The notes under the pieces: generated by a model
Seen by the model: only the letters and a program-made list of their open reading frames with translations
Databases searched by the model: none
What the model was told of the DNA's origin: nothing
Shown here: piece after piece, positions 1 through 10,699 of the stretch
Numbering within the stretch: position 1 is the stretch's first letter
Layout: every line of letters starts with the position of its first letter
Assembly (NCBI GenBank): GCA_000697335.1
Contig: JNEM01014703.1
Span: forward strand, 1 to 26,241
Direction of reading: 5' to 3'
Source: Conidiobolus incongruus B7586
Lineage: Eukaryota > Entomophthoromycota > Entomophthoromycetes > Entomophthorales > Conidiobolaceae
Length of the DNA stretch: 26,241 bases
Made by a program: the position numbers and the translations under genes

Positions 1-212
1 ATTTATAATCAATAAAAAAATTGAATTTTAATTAATTTAAATCTATTAATTTTGAATATTATAAATATTAAATTCAGTAAATATAAATTAATAATAATTA
101 TTTTTTTTATATTATTTTATTTTTATAATAATAATAATAATAATAATAATAATTATAAATTTTATATAAAATAATATTTATTATTATAATATTTAATCTT
201 CTTAAAATTATT

Positions 213-1502
213 TTATTTAATTTTAAAAAATCCAATACTTTCAGGGTATATAATATATTGCCAATCTTTAAACTTAATAAAATGGTTGTGTATATATTGG
301 TGATAGATATGATATACTCTCACTATATCAATTGATATATGTTTTAAAGATGACCAATTTTCAAATACTGATAAATCTAATTTGAAGAGATTAAAATCGA
401 TTAATTTTAATCTCATAATGGTATGATTCATTTTGGGTAAACCAAAAGAATTATTATATTTGTCAGAATCTATCAAATTTAGTGTTTTTAGTGATTGGAA
501 ACTGTTCAAGGTACTGGTGAGTTCTTTAGAATTCTTTGGGTGATAAGGAATGGTCAGGTTGACGGTGTTGGGACAGTGACGGCACAATAATTCTAAAGAG
601 GTCCAGTTAAATTCTGATATGTCAAAGATACTCAATATCCTAATTTGGTGATAAGGTGATAACTCAATGTTAGATAATTTGAGTCTGTTAGCGTTGAAAA
701 TTTTGAGTGTCTTCAATTGGTTCAATTGTGACAACAGACCGAACGTAGTTTGGTCTAAAGTTTCGCCACCTAGTTCCAATAATTCCAATTGAGGATTATT
801 CAACAAATAATTATTCAATCTGGCACGACTTTGGGTATATGAATAATATTCCAAACTCTTGAGATTGTTATATGGTTGCTTAGAACTTTGCAATATTGGA
901 TCGAAATCCGCCAATATTCGATTTTGTCTTAAAGCTAGTGAATTCCCGCTGGCGAATGTCGTTTTCAAATTCAAGTTAGCAAGTCTCAATCGTTTCAAAC
1001 TGGAAGGAAATCGTAATTGATTTTCGTCTGGGTTGAATTCCCAATTAATAGCAATTGTAGAGGAGATAAACTTGAGTACTTCCAAACGTGTTAGTGTTTT
1101 CATTAAGTTAAGCAAGTGAGCAATGTCTATTTCAATTTCAAATAGACCTAACATGTTGATATGTGCAAAATGATACATTATAATTGAATAATATATTGAA
1201 AAGTTAATTTTTGAGATGTAAAGTTCTTTAACTAATGACGAAACAGGCTCTAGAAACGTATCAATCTTACTAATCAAATCATCTATTTTACCATTTTTAT
1301 GAGAATCACCTAGTTGTTCTAACAATTTACCACTAATAACTAATTTTGACAATATCTTAGATTTGTACAAGTTGCGAAATAATATAGATAGACAACTCAG
1401 TTTAATGTAGTCTTGCCTAGAGAAATATTCATTGAGTTCTTTCAATTTGAAAATTATAATCCAGTCTGAAGTGTTATAATTTGAGGATTGATATAAATTC
1501 AT
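213..1502 (-). CDS. F-box/leucine-rich repeat protein, 429 aa
   Basis: Open, intronless frame from ATG to stop. Residues about 14-58 fit an F-box-like helix bundle: an IIIFKLKELNEYF start, then SRQDYIKLSCLS, then an FRNLYKSKILSKLVI end, matching the usual pattern of hydrophobic positions with D-x-x-x-L-S before an F-R. From about residue 100 to 400 there are irregular leucine-rich repeats of the L-x-x-L-x-L type, for example the SSLKRLRLANLNL, NQLKTLKIFNA and QSLKTLNLIDS stretches. F-box proteins recruit substrates to SCF ubiquitin ligases through Skp1, and the LRR part usually binds the target. No signal peptide or membrane segment is seen, so a cytosolic or nuclear site is expected. The ATG is preceded by CTCAAAA, a reasonable eukaryotic context. 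A decayed tandem relative lies directly upstream on the same strand. The LRR call is firm; the F-box call is by pattern, and the target is unknown. Confidence 0.78.
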   Translation of the reverse strand: MNLYQSSNYNTSDWIIIFKLKELNEYFSRQDYIKLSCLSILFRNLYKSKILSKLVISGKLLEQLGDSHKNGKIDDLISKIDTFLEPVSSLVKELYISKINFSIYYSIIMYHFAHINMLGLFEIEIDIAHLLNLMKTLTRLEVLKFISSTIAINWEFNPDENQLRFPSSLKRLRLANLNLKTTFASGNSLALRQNRILADFDPILQSSKQPYNNLKSLEYYSYTQSRARLNNYLLNNPQLELLELGGETLDQTTFGLLSQLNQLKTLKIFNANRLKLSNIELSPYHQIRILSIFDISEFNWTSLELLCRHCPNTVNLTIPYHPKNSKELTSTLNSFQSLKTLNLIDSDKYNNSFGLPKMNHTIMRLKLIDFNLFKLDLSVFENWSSLKHISIDIVRVYHIYHQYIHNHFIKFKDWQYIIYPESIGFFKIK

Positions 1503-1934
1503 TTTTGAGTAAATTGAAAGAATAAATTGTATTTCGATTAAATTAAATTTATTTTGATTATTAAAAATTTATTATGGGATTTTGAAAAAATCAATTTTAA
1601 TAAAATATTATTTTTTTTGTATTTTATATTAAGCTCTAAAACTTCATCCCTTCTGTATATTATACAACTATTGTCATGTTTGATAAAGAATAGAACTCAA
1701 ATTTATTATCATTAATAAATAGATGTATTTCATAATTAATATTTTTATCCTTCAAAATCCCAATTTTTTTATATGTTTTAATTTTCAATATTAATTATCT
1801 CAATTAAAATTATATAATTTGACAATATTGAGTTTGAGCGTTAACCAATTTTTAATTTGAAATAAATAAAATATAAACAAATCAAAATTACAAAATTAAG
1901 ATATTTCATTGTGTAATTATTTAAGAATAAAAGA

Positions 1935-2885
1935 ATTGGATGGGCATATTGATGAGAGTCTAATAGAATGAGAGTTTTGAAGTTTAAGAAATGTGATAGA
2001 ATGCATGCCATTGCAGATGAATATGACTTCTATCATTCGATAGTCAAATTTCCGATATTGGGACTGTGTGAATATATCGATTTGGAGTATGGACAATTCC
2101 CAGTCACAGTGTTGAATTCAATACGTGATTTACTCAGGTATTGAAGGGTACTCAAACATGTGTGAGGTAATTTTAGATCATTGTAATAGTTGTATAAGTA
2201 AAAATGCTTCAATTTATTCATTTGATTTAGTAAATCTAAGGAAATTTGATCCAAAGTTTCTCATCAGCAGTCACACTTCAATTTTGAATTAATTAATAAA
2301 AAGTTATTGAGAAGTTCACGTGTGGGAAATTCAGCGATTATATAGACTAACTTTTCCAAATTTGGAAAACTTATTGAAGAAAATAAATATATGGATCAAA
2401 ATCGTATAAATTCACATGTTCGGTCATTATTCTTCCAAAATTACTGTAGCAAGTTTTTTTCATTGACAATCGTGAATACTCATGCTCTTGATGCTGAACC
2501 AAGGTATTAAATGGTTGTCATAATTATTATTATCGAAATTTTATATAAATAATTAAATTTTTGAGATCGACTACTTTGAATATTAAAATTAATGAAATAT
2601 CTGGATCAATATATTTAATTTGGTGTCTATTGGATATAAATATAAGCTAAGAGAATTGTTGAATTGATTGAACAATGAATGACACTGATTCAATAAAATA
2701 AATGTAGATATATGTACATTCTTAATAAATTTTAAATGTGAAAGGACAGACTTATTAGATTTCTGAATTAAACTATTCAAACACAACTTCAATTGATAGA
2801 TGTAATATGAACTTTGGATAGGATTTTAGATCAATAATAATTAAAAATTAATAATAATCTATCCAATTAACCCCCTTTACTCAAA
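1935..2885 (-). pseudogene. Decayed tandem copy of the F-box/LRR gene
   Basis: Pieces of the neighbouring F-box/LRR protein can be followed in order across this stretch on the same strand, in shifting frames with stops. About 2800-2885 gives a SKILSK match to the end of the F-box region. 2589-2792 gives a 67-residue open piece resembling the first LRRs. 2254-2360 carries a match to the NNYLLNNPQLELL repeat. 2033-2254 gives an open piece starting DQISLDLLNQMNKLK against DQTTFGLLSQLNQLK, with CPYSKSIYSHSPNIGNLTIE near its end against CRHCPNTVNLTIP. 1940-2000 reads FLNFKTLILLDS against FQSLKTLNLIDS. No piece is long enough to be functional. It is a tandem duplicate of a host gene that has lost its frame. 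The outer limits are approximate. Confidence 0.75.
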
Positions 2886-2999
2886 TATTGGTTAGATTTT
2901 TTAATTTGAATATAACTAATCAATCTAACGAAATGCGGTTTTTTTTGGTTCAGGTTGTTTAAGGAAAAAAATTAATTGCTAATATATTATTCAAATTTA

Positions 3000-3590
3000 A
3001 CATATTATTACGGATAATAATTGAAATATTTTTGATCTAATTAACTCTCATAAGATCATTCCATTTTTTACTATATTTGAACTAACACTATAATCTAATT
3101 AAACCATGTGTTAAATCAATTCAAAAAAATTATAAATTAAGTAATATTTTTTAAATTCAAAACCATATAAACTACCTTTGTTAATATTTCAAATTATGGC
3201 TATTAAAGGTATTTATAAAACAATTACTTTTATCAGATTTTTTATCCAAATATATTAATCTATTGAAACAATGCAAATTTCAAAAATTAAATAACTTTTA
3301 ATAAAATCTAATTTAAGCTAATTATGTTCATAAATGACTACTCATATTAATTTGCAATAATTCTTGTCAATAATAGAATTAAAATTATAAAATTAATTAG
3401 AGTATATAAATTGAATAATTGTATGAAATTATCATTAATTAAAAATTTACTAATATTGAAAATTTATGAAATAACTATAATCCAACTATATTTCCTTGAT
3501 ATAATTAAAAATATCAATATATAACATTATATTATGATCTAATTTTCAGCAACTTTTAAATAGATCTTACTGAAACTAAATAAATCTTAA
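3000..3590. other. AT-rich spacer, no gene seen
   Basis: Sequence between the F-box/LRR pseudogene and the 3600-3940 patch. All six frames are broken by frequent stops, and no RNA gene, repeat or recognisable remnant was seen. Confidence 0.5.
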
Positions 3591-3599
3591 ATTGGTTAT

Positions 3600-3940
3600 G
3601 GTGTTGTTTGATATTAGTGGATTAATTATACTATTTAAACGTACTGGATTAATGAAGTATTTTGAGATTTTTTTAAACTGTCGATAACTGTTGATATTTA
3701 TGATTGTGAGTTGGAATATATTTATTATTTAGACTAGTAAGGATGGGGCAATTATAACATGATAACTGTAAATCGGTTCAATTGACTTTTACTCTCTATG
3801 CTATGATTAATTTAGTATTGGAGTTGTGAATCAGAGAATGGAGGGTTGAAGAACAAACATTATTAAAATGGTTCAAATGGTAGGAATTACAAATAATATT
3901 CAAAAGGTTTTGTTGATTAATATGAGCTGATATCTAGTTG
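3600..3940 (+). pseudogene. Possible decayed coding remnant, family unknown
   Basis: This patch is visibly richer in G and C than its surroundings. One forward frame gives several open runs with protein-like composition: VLFDISGLIILFKRTGLMKY, then LLIFMIVSWNIFII, then later a basic NIIKMVQMVGITNNIQKVLL run, interrupted by stops. The hydrophobic blocks followed by charged loops recall a multi-pass membrane protein such as a receptor. No family motif is secure. It could be chance, or a decayed host gene. Confidence 0.22.
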
Positions 3941-4019
3941 TATAAAAAGTAAATTTGCACTTTTAAACCAAATAATATTTCACAAATCATAATTATTTCA
4001 ATGTTATTTTAATATTTCT

Positions 4020-5180
4020 CTGTAATTTAAATAATAGGAATTCTTTGCAATTAAAAAAATATTTTAATATATAATATATAAAAATAAATATATAGTATAA
4101 AATTAATAATTTCTTTGAATATTAATAACTTTTTGCTATACTTTTAACAAGCTTCTAATATTTAAAAAACAGTTCTTTTTATTAAAAACTAAAATTTAAT
4201 ATTTTACAAACAAATTAAATTTATCTGTAGGTATTTTTTTCTTGTTGCCTAGTTTTTTAATTACTTAATATAATTATAGTCATATTAGTTATGATTTAAG
4301 AAATTTATTAGATGTGGTAGTTTTTTATAATTAATTTTAACTTTATGTATTTAATAATTATTATATAAAATAATATGCTTTTAAATTTTATTAATAATAT
4401 AAATTAAAAATAGTTTAATTTTAAAAAAAATAAAATATTTAATATTAATTAGATTTTATTTAAGAATAAAATAAAAAATATTTATTATTGAAATATATTA
4501 TAATAATTAATTTTTATTAAAAAAATAAAATATTTATTTAAAAATATATATATAAAAATTAAATTGGTATAATTTAAAATTTGATTTATTTATTAGTAAA
4601 AGATTATATAAAAGGATTTAAGATTTATTAACTATAATAATTTATTATAATAACTTCCATCTTTAATTATAATTTAATTAATTTTATTTAATAATACTTA
4701 CTTTAACTTTATTTAAGCATCAGTTAAATTATAAAGTACTTATTTTATATTTTTAATAATTAAATTAAATTTAAATATCAATATATATAGAATATTTATA
4801 TATATAATATTAAAATATTTTGATAAATTTTTTTATTAAAATAAAATAATAATTTCAATATATATTTTAGCTTGATTAATAACTAAAAGAGTAATAGTTA
4901 AAGTTAGTTTTCTAAATTTTAATAAGCTCTAGATAATTTCTTTTTTGATTTTAATATAATTTACCTAATAATAAATAATTAATTAGTATAATATTTTATT
5001 ATCAAATGCTATTAATAAATTTAAAATATTTTTAAAAAGTTATAATTAAGCTTTATTAATATTAAAAATAAAAAAACATTTGATGATTATTAATTAATTT
5101 GAGTTAAAAGACTAATTCTTTAAATTTTTATATATACTATCCTATAAAAATAAGTCATAAAATTAAAAATATTGGGTGTT
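4020..5180. other. Extremely AT-rich spacer
   Basis: Long A/T runs, TTAATT-type repeats and stops in every frame. No gene, RNA or clear repeat boundary was found. It may include decayed mobile DNA, but no part can be named. It ends abruptly at the more balanced LTR-like repeat. Confidence 0.5.
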
Positions 5181-5185
5181 AACAC

Positions 5186-5604
5186 TGACAACAATGGGTT
5201 TTACAAGCTTAAACAGGGAATTGCCAGTGGTAAACAATAAATTACCATGTAATTAAGGGAAATTATTGGGGTTCACCAAAGTAGGTGAAAATGACTTGTT
5301 ACAAATTTGGTTCTTTGAATAAAGTAAATATCTCACACTTGTCACAACTCAACACTTTTGTGAGAGTTACAAGAAAAACTTAGAGACAATATACTTTTGA
5401 AAATGAAGATAGAAGATGTGTTTATTAGTTTGCTTGTGATAATCTTATATTAGGTTCCATTGTTGATTTTTGTGGACATGAATGACTTACAGGCAGAAAG
5501 TAATAGGATCAACTAGTTCATAGGGTGTGATATCTCTAATGTGACTTCTCAAATCCTGCAGTAATTGGAGTTTCTTGAGTAATTGACAGGATTATTCTCC
5601 ATCA
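5186..5604 (+). repeat. LTR-like dispersed repeat, copy A (old, degraded)
   Basis: About 419 bp, aligning over its length with the reverse complement of 10261-10695. Both begin TGACAACA. They share landmarks such as the GGGGTTCACCAAA block, CTCAACACTTTT, AAAACTTAGAGAC, GATGTGTTTATTAGTTTG, GTGATAATCTTATATTA, TTTCTTGAGT and a TTGACAGGATTATT end. Ends of TG...CA type and the size fit a solitary retroelement LTR. No internal coding region is seen next to it. This copy has no obvious target-site duplication and looks the older of the two. A non-autonomous DNA element is the alternative. Confidence 0.55.
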
Positions 5605-8140
5605 AAAATATAAATATTTCTATTAATATCTTAATTAATTCTTATTTAAATAAACTTATATTAAATTATGTAATCAATATACATCTTTTATTTATAATAT
5701 AATATATAAAGTTAAATTTAATTAATTATTAATTGATATATTAAAACTAGAAATATATTAAAAATAAATTATAAATTTGTGGGTTTTAATATTAATAGAA
5801 AAATTAATATCTAGTATATTTACCATTTACTTTTTTAACTTTTTTAAGTTTGTAAGGTATAAAATCAACTAGCTTTTTATATTAAACAAAATTAATATTA
5901 TTCTAAGCTTTTTAAATATACTTTTCAGATTAATTTAAATTTTTTACTAGGGGGAAAGTTTTAATTAATTTTTTTGAATGATCCTAAAAATATTCAATTA
6001 GGTTAAGATTAAAAAATTAAAGAGGTTATTTTATAATTATTATTTTTTTATTTTTAAGCTATTTAATAATAGAATTTATAGTTCAACAAAAAGCATTATC
6101 TTATTAGAAAATAATATTTGATTTATTTAACTTATATTACTCAATAGTTTTTTTCAATTTATTATTTAAAATACTTTAGTATATTTTAATATTAATTCTT
6201 TTATTAACTTTATAAAGATATTTTATACTTAAAGATAATATATATATCCCTAAACTATAATTAACCCATCATTATATTTTTAGGCTATAATAATATAATA
6301 ATTATAAAATAATTTTTTATCTTTTTTGAAACATTTAATTATTCTATTAAATCTATTAAAATATATCTTTATTTTATTAGATTAAATAGCTTTACTCTAG
6401 TTAATTTTAGTTTAACTTTAGCATTAATACTTAAACTCTTACTTAACTTCATGATAAGATTTTTTTAATTTGGGGTATTTTTTCTTAAAATATAAATAAT
6501 ATCTATTTTAAAATATATATAATAATATTAGTATTAATTAATATTCTTATATAGTTTTATAATTTTTATTATACTTCTATAATAGTATTATATTTACTTA
6601 TATTAACTAATCTATAAATATATTTTTCATTTTATTTATTTATAATTTTAATATACTTAAGTTTTAATTTAAGTGTTTCTTTAATATTATTCTTAATAAC
6701 CCTAATTATAATAGATTAACTAGTATTAATAATTTTAACTATCTTATAAGTTGATTTATTTTTATTATGAAGCTGTTTAATATATAAATATACTTTTTTA
6801 AAGAGAGATTTAAGCATTATAATATTAATTTTAAAATATTAGCTTAATAGTTTTATAATATATATAATATAACAAAAGAAAAAGAAAATATATATATATA
6901 TTGTTTTTTATACCCTTTTAATATATTATTTTATAAATTTATAACTCACTTTAGTTAGATTTTAGGTTTTGATATATTAACCAATAATTAATAAAATATA
7001 ATCAAATATAGTTAATTATAATTAACTAATAGAGGTAAATTATATATTTTAATTTAAATTTATTTAATTAAGAATTTTTTAAGATATAAGTAAATATATA
7101 AGTAATTTTGATTTTATAACTTACTTTTATAAGTTAGTGTATATTCTTATATAATTCAATTAATTATAAATTATATAACTAATTTATATTTATATAATTA
7201 AATTAATTATATAAATAATATTAAATTATTTAATAAACTTAATTCTTTTTTTCTTTTTCAATTCTTATTATTTCATATTTTTTATAATATTTTTAAAATT
7301 GAAATTATAATTTATTAATATTATAATATATTAATATTATCTAATATAAATTCTAATATATCAGTGACTTATCCCAGTTCAAAGCTTAATTAAACTTTGT
7401 TTATATTTTCATACTATATTCTATATTGTATTATTATATTTTATGCTATACTACTCATATATTAAATCTTTCTTTATATTATATCAGTAACCTTTTGTTA
7501 TTATGCTTATAGTTTAAATATAATTAAATTAAAATACAAATTTTAAAAAATTAATTTTCTAGTTAAAAAAGCTATTTTATATATAATTAAAACTATATAT
7601 TCTCTTATTTGTTTTGTATATATTTCATTATTTAAAACCAGTAAATAATTTGAAATATCAGAAATTAAAAGATATCTTATTTTTTCAAATCTAAGGTAAT
7701 ATTATAGAAAATAAATCTTAATATATTTAGCCATATAAAACTTATCAAATAAGATTCAAAATAAAGATTTTAGAAAAGTTATTAAATTTTAATTAAATAG
7801 CTTAATTAAATAAATAATTAATAAAAATTAGAAATTAAAATTCACTAATATATTATTCTAATTATTATAATTTAATAAATAATAAAGTATAATTAAATAA
7901 CTTATTATTATATTTAATTAATGAACATAAATATATCATTAATTAATTAATAATTAAATTTATTATAGGTGAATATAATATCAAAATATTATAATAAAAG
8001 ATCATATATTAAGTTATTTTAAATTCTCTATAATAGGTTTTATTGTTATATAAATTTTCATCAATATGGTTTCTATATTTAAATATAATATAATTTGTCA
8101 AAATCAATTCCATTTAGCAAAGTATCTTGAAAGTTGATTG
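5605..8140. other. Extremely AT-rich desert
   Basis: About 2.5 kb with very little G or C, many TATATA and TTAATT runs, and no open frame of useful length. No RNA gene was seen. It lies between LTR-like copy A and the secreted-protein locus, so it may be heavily decayed mobile DNA. No domain could be recognised, so that is inference only. Confidence 0.5.
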
Positions 8141-8166
8141 GAATAATTTATATTATGCTCTTTTGA

Positions 8167-8517
8167 TTAATTTTTCAAAGATTCAACAAACCTATCTTTA
8201 ACCATTTGTTTAGGCTCTTTATCTTTTTCAGTTTCCAAAAGATCTGCTAAGACAGCATTAATTGCATCATTCCAGTCTTTAGTATTTCTCAAAGCTCCAA
8301 CAACAAATGCTGCTGTCTGACCTGCATATGGAATAAAACTAACTCCAGTTTCAGCTATATCTAGAAGTATTTTTCCAACCTTATCAGGTGTAACGTCAGA
8401 CAAGCTTTGCAATGCTGAATTCGACTTGCAATTTGTGAACGCACTGTCAGTTATGAATATACTATCTTTAGTACAGCCGCCTTCACGATCTTTACTTCTA
8501 AGGTGTGCACATCTCAT
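8167..8517 (-). CDS. 3' part of a secreted-protein locus, 116-residue open frame
   Basis: Open frame directly downstream of, and in a different frame from, the signal-peptide frame at 8550-9278. Composition is protein-like. A cysteine-containing stretch (MRCAH, GGCTKD, TNCKSN) leads into an amphipathic/hydrophobic helix, then a charged tail with KDKEPKQ near the stop. The segment VSFIPYAGQTAAFVVGAL followed by an acidic helix loosely recalls the first helices of helical pore-forming domains such as the Cry-type N domain. That resemblance is weak and is not an assignment. The local ATG is probably not a natural start, since protein-like sequence continues upstream of it. Together with its neighbour this looks like one locus interrupted about once. 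Whether by a short intron or by decay is not resolved. Confidence 0.45.
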   Translation of the reverse strand: MRCAHLRSKDREGGCTKDSIFITDSAFTNCKSNSALQSLSDVTPDKVGKILLDIAETGVSFIPYAGQTAAFVVGALRNTKDWNDAINAVLADLLETEKDKEPKQMVKDRFVESLKN

Positions 8518-8549
8518 ATCTTTTCTAGGTTTGAAATTATTATCACCCT

Positions 8550-9278
8550 CTAATGTAAACAGCTCTTATAAGCCTTGACATTTTCTTCTCCAAGTTCGAC
8601 TAATGTATGAACAACTTGTACACACTGTTTATCTATGGTCAATGACTTTTGTATACTTTGTAACCCAGTAATGTTACAGTTGTCCTTATTTTTCTTTAAC
8701 CCTAACTTTGAGGATGCATCACAATCATTTGTCACAAAGACCTCATCTAATCCAAGTGCTTTGATTGTAAAGTGGTCAAAGAAATCAAACTGCACAAATC
8801 TTTCTGCACCATTTGCCCAAATTGTATCCAAAGGTACAAATAACTGGTCGACAGTCTTAAGCAAGCTTATTTTAGTGAATCGTCTATACCAGCTTGCGTC
8901 TAATCCTACAAATATCTGATGTTGATCCTTGATTTCAACAGGCAGTTGATACACAACTTCAGTTTCTTCTTCAACCTTACTAATAAGTTTGGGGCTATAA
9001 TATTGATTATTGAAAACAGCTCTACATGCGCCAGGTCTATAGACATCGAACATTGCCTTATCACTTCTTTTCCAGTTGCTACATCCTTCCCAGGACTCAT
9101 GTTCATTTCTAACTCTAATGAATACAGGTGTCTTGGTTATGCCGATAGTACCACCTGGTTTTTGATATCTTTGCAGAAAGTCTTTTGTACATTCAGGCTT
9201 TATATTGTAATCATCCAAGCTATTGCACATAATAGCACTAATGATAAAAGTAATGAACTTGAGTTTGAACACATTCAT
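8550..9278 (-). CDS. 5' part of a small secreted cysteine-containing protein, 242 residues
   Basis: Begins with a clear signal peptide (MNVFKLKFITFIISAIMCNS), so the product would enter the secretory pathway. The mature part has scattered cysteines (PECTKD, EGCSNW, PGACRAVF, NDCDAS, DNCNIT, KQCVQV, KSCLH) and a mixed strand-like composition. I do not recognise the family. A continuous protein-like frame in AT-rich DNA supports a real gene. The next frame downstream on the same strand (8167-8517) appears to belong to the same locus, so the locus may be broken or spliced. If the weak toxin-like look of the downstream part is right, it should be treated as a fossil toxin gene. LTR-like repeats lie on both sides in opposite orientation. 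Confidence 0.55.
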   Translation of the reverse strand: MNVFKLKFITFIISAIMCNSLDDYNIKPECTKDFLQRYQKPGGTIGITKTPVFIRVRNEHESWEGCSNWKRSDKAMFDVYRPGACRAVFNNQYYSPKLISKVEEETEVVYQLPVEIKDQHQIFVGLDASWYRRFTKISLLKTVDQLFVPLDTIWANGAERFVQFDFFDHFTIKALGLDEVFVTNDCDASSKLGLKKNKDNCNITGLQSIQKSLTIDKQCVQVVHTLVELGEENVKAYKSCLH

Positions 9279-9329
9279 TTTAGAGTAATAAAGTCTTATC
9301 AGAATAAAATTGGAATCTAGATATAAGTT

Positions 9330-10250
9330 TATAGAAGCTATATAACGAGATTATATATATTATCTCATGGCAAAATATTATGAATGATATGTCGGATGAA
9401 AAGAAAATTAAATTAGTTTATTCTGAATTTGCACATAAGAAAATCAAATATACTCCATAAAATTTATTTCGGATATAATCAAGTATACAAATTTTATTTA
9501 TTCTATTATAGCATGAATATTATTGTGTTTAGAATATTCATAGATCACTGAATATAGATCTATACTAATAAAAGGTGAAAAATCAACTATATATCTTTTA
9601 TTGGCAACATACTATATCTGAGATGTCGGATGAATGAATATGAAAATTATTTTATTTTGAAAAATTAACAAAAAAGAATAATATACTATGTTAAAATTAT
9701 ATTGGATAAGGCTAGATATATTGATTTTTTGTATTTTATTTTAAAATAATTGTAATTTTATTTAGAATAATCAAGAGTAAGCAAATATACAATATAATCT
9801 AATACAAAATTAGTCACATAAAATAATTTATATTAATAAAATGATTGTCCTTGTTATACATAATATAGATCTTTATATATTTTTTAACAAGAGTATGAAG
9901 CAGTAAGTAATAAAAGCCCAAGTTCAGAAATCAATAAAAACCACCTTAAAAACCACAAAACTATCATAAACTTATATATACCAGATAAATCATAGTTTCT
10001 TAATTTTTCAATAACTATTTTTGTTTTCAAACTTCAAATTCTGATATTATTTTCTTTATTTTTGACATAAGTTGTAATTGTTTTATATCATAGTTAATAT
10101 CAACATTCTTTGAAGTCTCTTTAAAATATAAGTTTAAGCCTATTAAAGTACTATTGTATATAATTGTTTTATTTTAACTCACCATCATTCTTAATGGAAT
10201 AACTAAGGCAATATACTTACCTGTAAATTTTATTGTCAAATTTTCATTAA
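9330..10250. other. Upstream region of the secreted-protein locus, with an internal direct repeat
   Basis: No open frame. The decamer GTCGGATGAA occurs at 9391-9400 and again at 9625-9634, and ATATAGATCT-type motifs also recur (about 9552 and 9865), which suggests an old local duplication of the 5' flank. Otherwise AT-rich with nothing recognisable. Confidence 0.35.
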
Positions 10251-10260
10251 TTTTTGTAAT

Positions 10261-10281
10261 TGACAGGAAATAATCCTGTCA
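10261..10281. repeat. Perfect 7-bp hairpin at the end of LTR-like copy B
   Basis: TGACAGG and CCTGTCA form a perfect inverted repeat around a 7-base loop at the terminus of the element. The equivalent end of copy A (5584-5604) keeps TGACAGG but has TCCATCA on the other side. Confidence 0.5.
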
Positions 10282-10695
10282 ATCACTCAAGAAACTTCGA
10301 ATACCACACTGAATCGAGAAGTCATATTAGAGAACACCCATTTTCTGGACCTGGTGTTTGTGTTACTTTATGTCACTGAGTCATCTCTATCCATAAAAAT
10401 CAACAATGAAAGTTAATATAAGATTATCACGAACAAACTAATAAACACATCTCTTATCTTCATTCCAAAAATATCCAGTCTCTAAGTTTTTCTCGTAACC
10501 CTCAAAAAAGTGTTGAGTCCTGAAGAGCGTGAGATATTCACTTTCCACCAAGAACTCAATTTACAGTAAGCCATTTTCACCTCATTTGGTGAACCCCATC
10601 AATTTCCCTTGAGTCTGTCGTAACCTGTCGTTTACCACTGGTGGTTCCCAATTTAAGCTCTAAAAGTATATTTCCTCCCAGAGTTACTGTTGTCA
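10261..10695 (-). repeat. LTR-like dispersed repeat, copy B (inverted relative to copy A)
   Basis: 435 bp. On the minus strand it runs TGACAACAG ... CCTGTCA, giving TGACA/TGTCA inverted termini. It is flanked by TAAT on both sides (10257-10260 and 10696-10699), which may be a 4-bp target-site duplication, though TAAT is common here. It aligns along its length with copy A at 5186-5604. Size, termini and lack of coding capacity fit a solo LTR of a retroelement, family not determinable. It is a fossil with no associated element body visible. Confidence 0.6.
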
Positions 10696-10699
10696 TAAT

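Noticed and set aside
8635-9320. Plus-strand open frames opposite the secreted-protein gene
   Set aside because: Antisense shadows of the minus-strand frame, without a signal peptide or recognisable composition.
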